Assembly: GCA_028706735.1 (NCBI GenBank)
Contig: JAQTVS010000064.1
Coordinates: 1 to 11,149, forward strand
Length of the DNA stretch: 11,149 nucleotides
Reading direction: 5' to 3'
Source of the DNA: Thiomonas sp.
GTDB taxonomy: Bacteria > Pseudomonadota > Gammaproteobacteria > Burkholderiales > Burkholderiaceae_C
The position numbers and the translations under genes are program-made. Positions 8,207-11,149 of the stretch are shown here, piece after piece; positions within the stretch are counted from its first letter, which is position 1, and each line of letters begins with the position of its first letter. The notes under the pieces were generated by a model, which was given only the letters and a program-made list of their open reading frames with translations, had not been told where the DNA came from and did no database searches.

Positions 8207-8280
8207 GCTTAGCGTCTTCGCGCTAGCGGCAGCATGTTTCTGCGGTCTGCAGCCCGCAGCCCGCGCCCGGCCCCTATAAT
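8207..8280 (+). promoter_or_regulatory. guaB promoter region with two dyads
   Basis: TATAAT at 8275-8280 is a perfect -10 box, 22 bases before the guaB ATG, so transcription would begin near 8287 with a leader of only about 16 bases. No good -35 is present at 16-18 bases spacing. Instead the -35 area is covered by a 6-bp dyad, CTGCGG (8240-8245) and CCGCAG (8254-8259), which could be an operator for an activator or repressor. Upstream is another imperfect hairpin, GCTTAGCG (8207-8214) with CGCTAGC (8221-8227) around a TCTTCG loop. I do not see a PurR-like box of the E. coli type. Confidence 0.5.
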
Positions 8281-8302
8281 TTCCTTTTGCCCGGAGGCAT
8301 CT

Positions 8303-9778
8303 ATGCGTCTTGTAGGAAAAGCGCTGACTTTCGACGATGTGTTGTTGGTCCCCGCGTATTCCCAGGTGTTGCCCAAAGACACCAACCTTGCGACTCGTCT
8401 GACTCGCAATATTTTCCTCAATATCCCCTTGGTTTCCGCCGCAATGGATACGGTGACAGAGTCGCGTCTGGCCATCGCCATGGCGCAGGAGGGGGGCATT
8501 GGCATCATCCACAAAAACCTGAGTGCCAAGGCGCAGGCCACGGAAGTGGCGCGGGTGAAACGGTTTGAGTCCGGGGTGTTGCGTGATCCAATCACCATCT
8601 CGCCCATTGTCAAAGTGCGCGACGTGATGCAGCTCTCGCGCCAGCATGGCATCTCCGGCTTCCCGGTGATCGAAAACGGCAAAGTGGTGGGCATTGTCAC
8701 CAATCGTGACCTGCGCTTTGAAACCCGGCTCGACACGCCGGTGCGCGACATCATGACCCCGCGCGAGCGGTTGATCATTGTGCCGGAAGGCGCTCCGCTG
8801 GAACAGGCCAAAGCCTTGATGCATCAGCATCGGCTAGAGCGCGTGTTGGTGGTGAATTCCGAGTTCGAACTGCGCGGCCTGATGACGGTGAAGGATATTC
8901 AGAAAGCCACCGAGCGGCCGAACGCCGCGCGCGATCCGCAAGGCAAGCTGCGCGCTGGCGCTGCTGTCGGCGTGGGCGAGGGCACGGAAGAACGTGTCGA
9001 AGCGCTGGCCAATGCAGGGGTCGATGTGATTGTGGTGGACACCGCGCATGGCCACAGCCAGGGCGTGCTCGACCGGGTACGCTGGGTGAAACGCAACTTT
9101 CCGCAGATTGAAGTGGTTGGCGGCAATATCGCCACAGGTGCTGCGGCGTTGGCCTTGGTCGATGCGGGCGCGGATGGCGTGAAAGTGGGCATCGGCCCCG
9201 GCTCCATCTGCACCACGCGCATCATTGCCGGTGTCGGTGTGCCGCAGATTACCGCTATTGCCAATGTGGCCAAAGCGCTGGCGGGCACGGATGTGCCGCT
9301 GATCGCAGACGGCGGCATCCGCTATTCCGGCGATGTTGCCAAGGCCATTGCTGCTGGCGCGTCCACAGTCATGATGGGCAGCATGTTTGCCGGCACCGAA
9401 GAAGCGCCGGGCGAGGCCATTCTGTACCAGGGCCGCGCGTATAAAGCCTATCGTGGCATGGGCTCGATCGGCGCCATGAAGGCTGGCTCCGCCGATCGCT
9501 ATTTTCAGGATGGGGCCGAAACTTCCTCCGCTTCGGGCAATGAAAAATTCGTCCCCGAAGGCATCGAAGGCCGCGTGCCGCACAAAGGCCCGCTGGTCGC
9601 CATCATTTACCAGTTGGTCGGCGGCGTGCGCTCTTCCATGGGCTACTGCGGCTGCGCCAGCATCGAGGCGATGCGCGGACAGGCCGAGTTTGTGCAAATC
9701 ACAGCGGCCGGCATTCGGGAAAGCCATGTGCATGACGTGCAGATCACGCAGGAAGCGCCCAACTACCACGTCGACTGA
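8303..9778 (+). CDS. guaB: IMP dehydrogenase
   Basis: GuaB oxidises IMP to XMP with NAD+, the rate-limiting step to GMP, as a cytoplasmic tetramer or octamer. The 491 residues match the family (E. coli 488). Order of parts: TIM-barrel start [30 protein letters not shown]; two CBS domains at about 95-150 ([20 protein letters not shown]) and 155-207 ([20 protein letters not shown]), which usually sense purine nucleotides; barrel continuation with VDTAHGHS; the catalytic loop [10 protein letters not shown] with nucleophile Cys303; [34 protein letters not shown]; and the mobile flap [11 protein letters not shown] with the catalytic arginine. ATG 8303 is supported by GGAGG at 8293-8297, 5 bases upstream, and by the family N terminus; upstream in-frame sequence runs into the promoter. 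guaA follows after 41 bases, so they form a guaBA operon. Confidence 0.98.
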   Translation: MRLVGKALTFDDVLLVPAYSQVLPKDTNLATRLTRNIFLNIPLVSAAMDTVTESRLAIAMAQEGGIGIIHKNLSAKAQATEVARVKRFESGVLRDPITISPIVKVRDVMQLSRQHGISGFPVIENGKVVGIVTNRDLRFETRLDTPVRDIMTPRERLIIVPEGAPLEQAKALMHQHRLERVLVVNSEFELRGLMTVKDIQKATERPNAARDPQGKLRAGAAVGVGEGTEERVEALANAGVDVIVVDTAHGHSQGVLDRVRWVKRNFPQIEVVGGNIATGAAALALVDAGADGVKVGIGPGSICTTRIIAGVGVPQITAIANVAKALAGTDVPLIADGGIRYSGDVAKAIAAGASTVMMGSMFAGTEEAPGEAILYQGRAYKAYRGMGSIGAMKAGSADRYFQDGAETSSASGNEKFVPEGIEGRVPHKGPLVAIIYQLVGGVRSSMGYCGCASIEAMRGQAEFVQITAAGIRESHVHDVQITQEAPNYHVD

Positions 9779-9819
9779 CGCGTCTCCCATCCGCCGATCC
9801 CGCTCCACTGCCTGCTTTC

Positions 9820-11149
<1,330 letters not shown>

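Overview
This window reads as a piece of a betaproteobacterial chromosome, most likely order Burkholderiales. The order-level call rests on the GC-rich coding sequence, on the gene order der-hfq-hflX-hflK-hflC-DUF2065-hisZ-purA-phosphoribosyltransferase, and on protein details such as the Hfq rim sequence RKEH. The genus cannot be read from the sequence. Almost all of it is conserved housekeeping DNA. I see no mobile element, CRISPR array, tRNA, rRNA or prophage gene, and no stretch over 300 bases without a gene.

Layout. (1) 1-4395: the 3' end of der (ribosome assembly GTPase), then hfq (RNA chaperone), hflX (ribosome-associated GTPase), hflK and hflC (inner-membrane regulators of the FtsH protease) and a 61-residue DUF2065 membrane protein. 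hfq/hflX and hflX/hflK overlap and hflK/hflC are 10 bases apart, so they look translationally coupled. A 10-bp inverted repeat separates hflC from the DUF2065 gene, and a terminator-like hairpin follows the DUF2065 gene. (2) 4443-7553: hisZ (regulatory subunit of the first histidine enzyme), purA (adenylosuccinate synthase) and a purine-type phosphoribosyltransferase. (3) 7558-8103, minus strand: a DUF4124 envelope protein whose stop codon lies 4 bases from that of the phosphoribosyltransferase. (4) 8104-8302: a divergent intergenic region with a compound inverted repeat, further dyads and a TATAAT box before guaB. (5) 8303-11149: guaB (IMP dehydrogenase) and guaA (GMP synthase). purA draws IMP to AMP and guaB/guaA draw it to GMP, so both branches from IMP are encoded here.

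The one striking anomaly is at the right end. guaA is normal until residue 408 and then, without a frame break, becomes the middle of a different protein, the CCA-adding tRNA nucleotidyltransferase (Cca). The junction lies in the four residues V-R-I-L (11032-11043), which both families share. GuaA thereby loses its C-terminal dimerisation and XMP-binding domain. Because this is the last ~106 bases of the window, a chimeric assembly end is the leading explanation; a real microhomology-mediated rearrangement is the alternative. I found no convincing new biological system beyond this.
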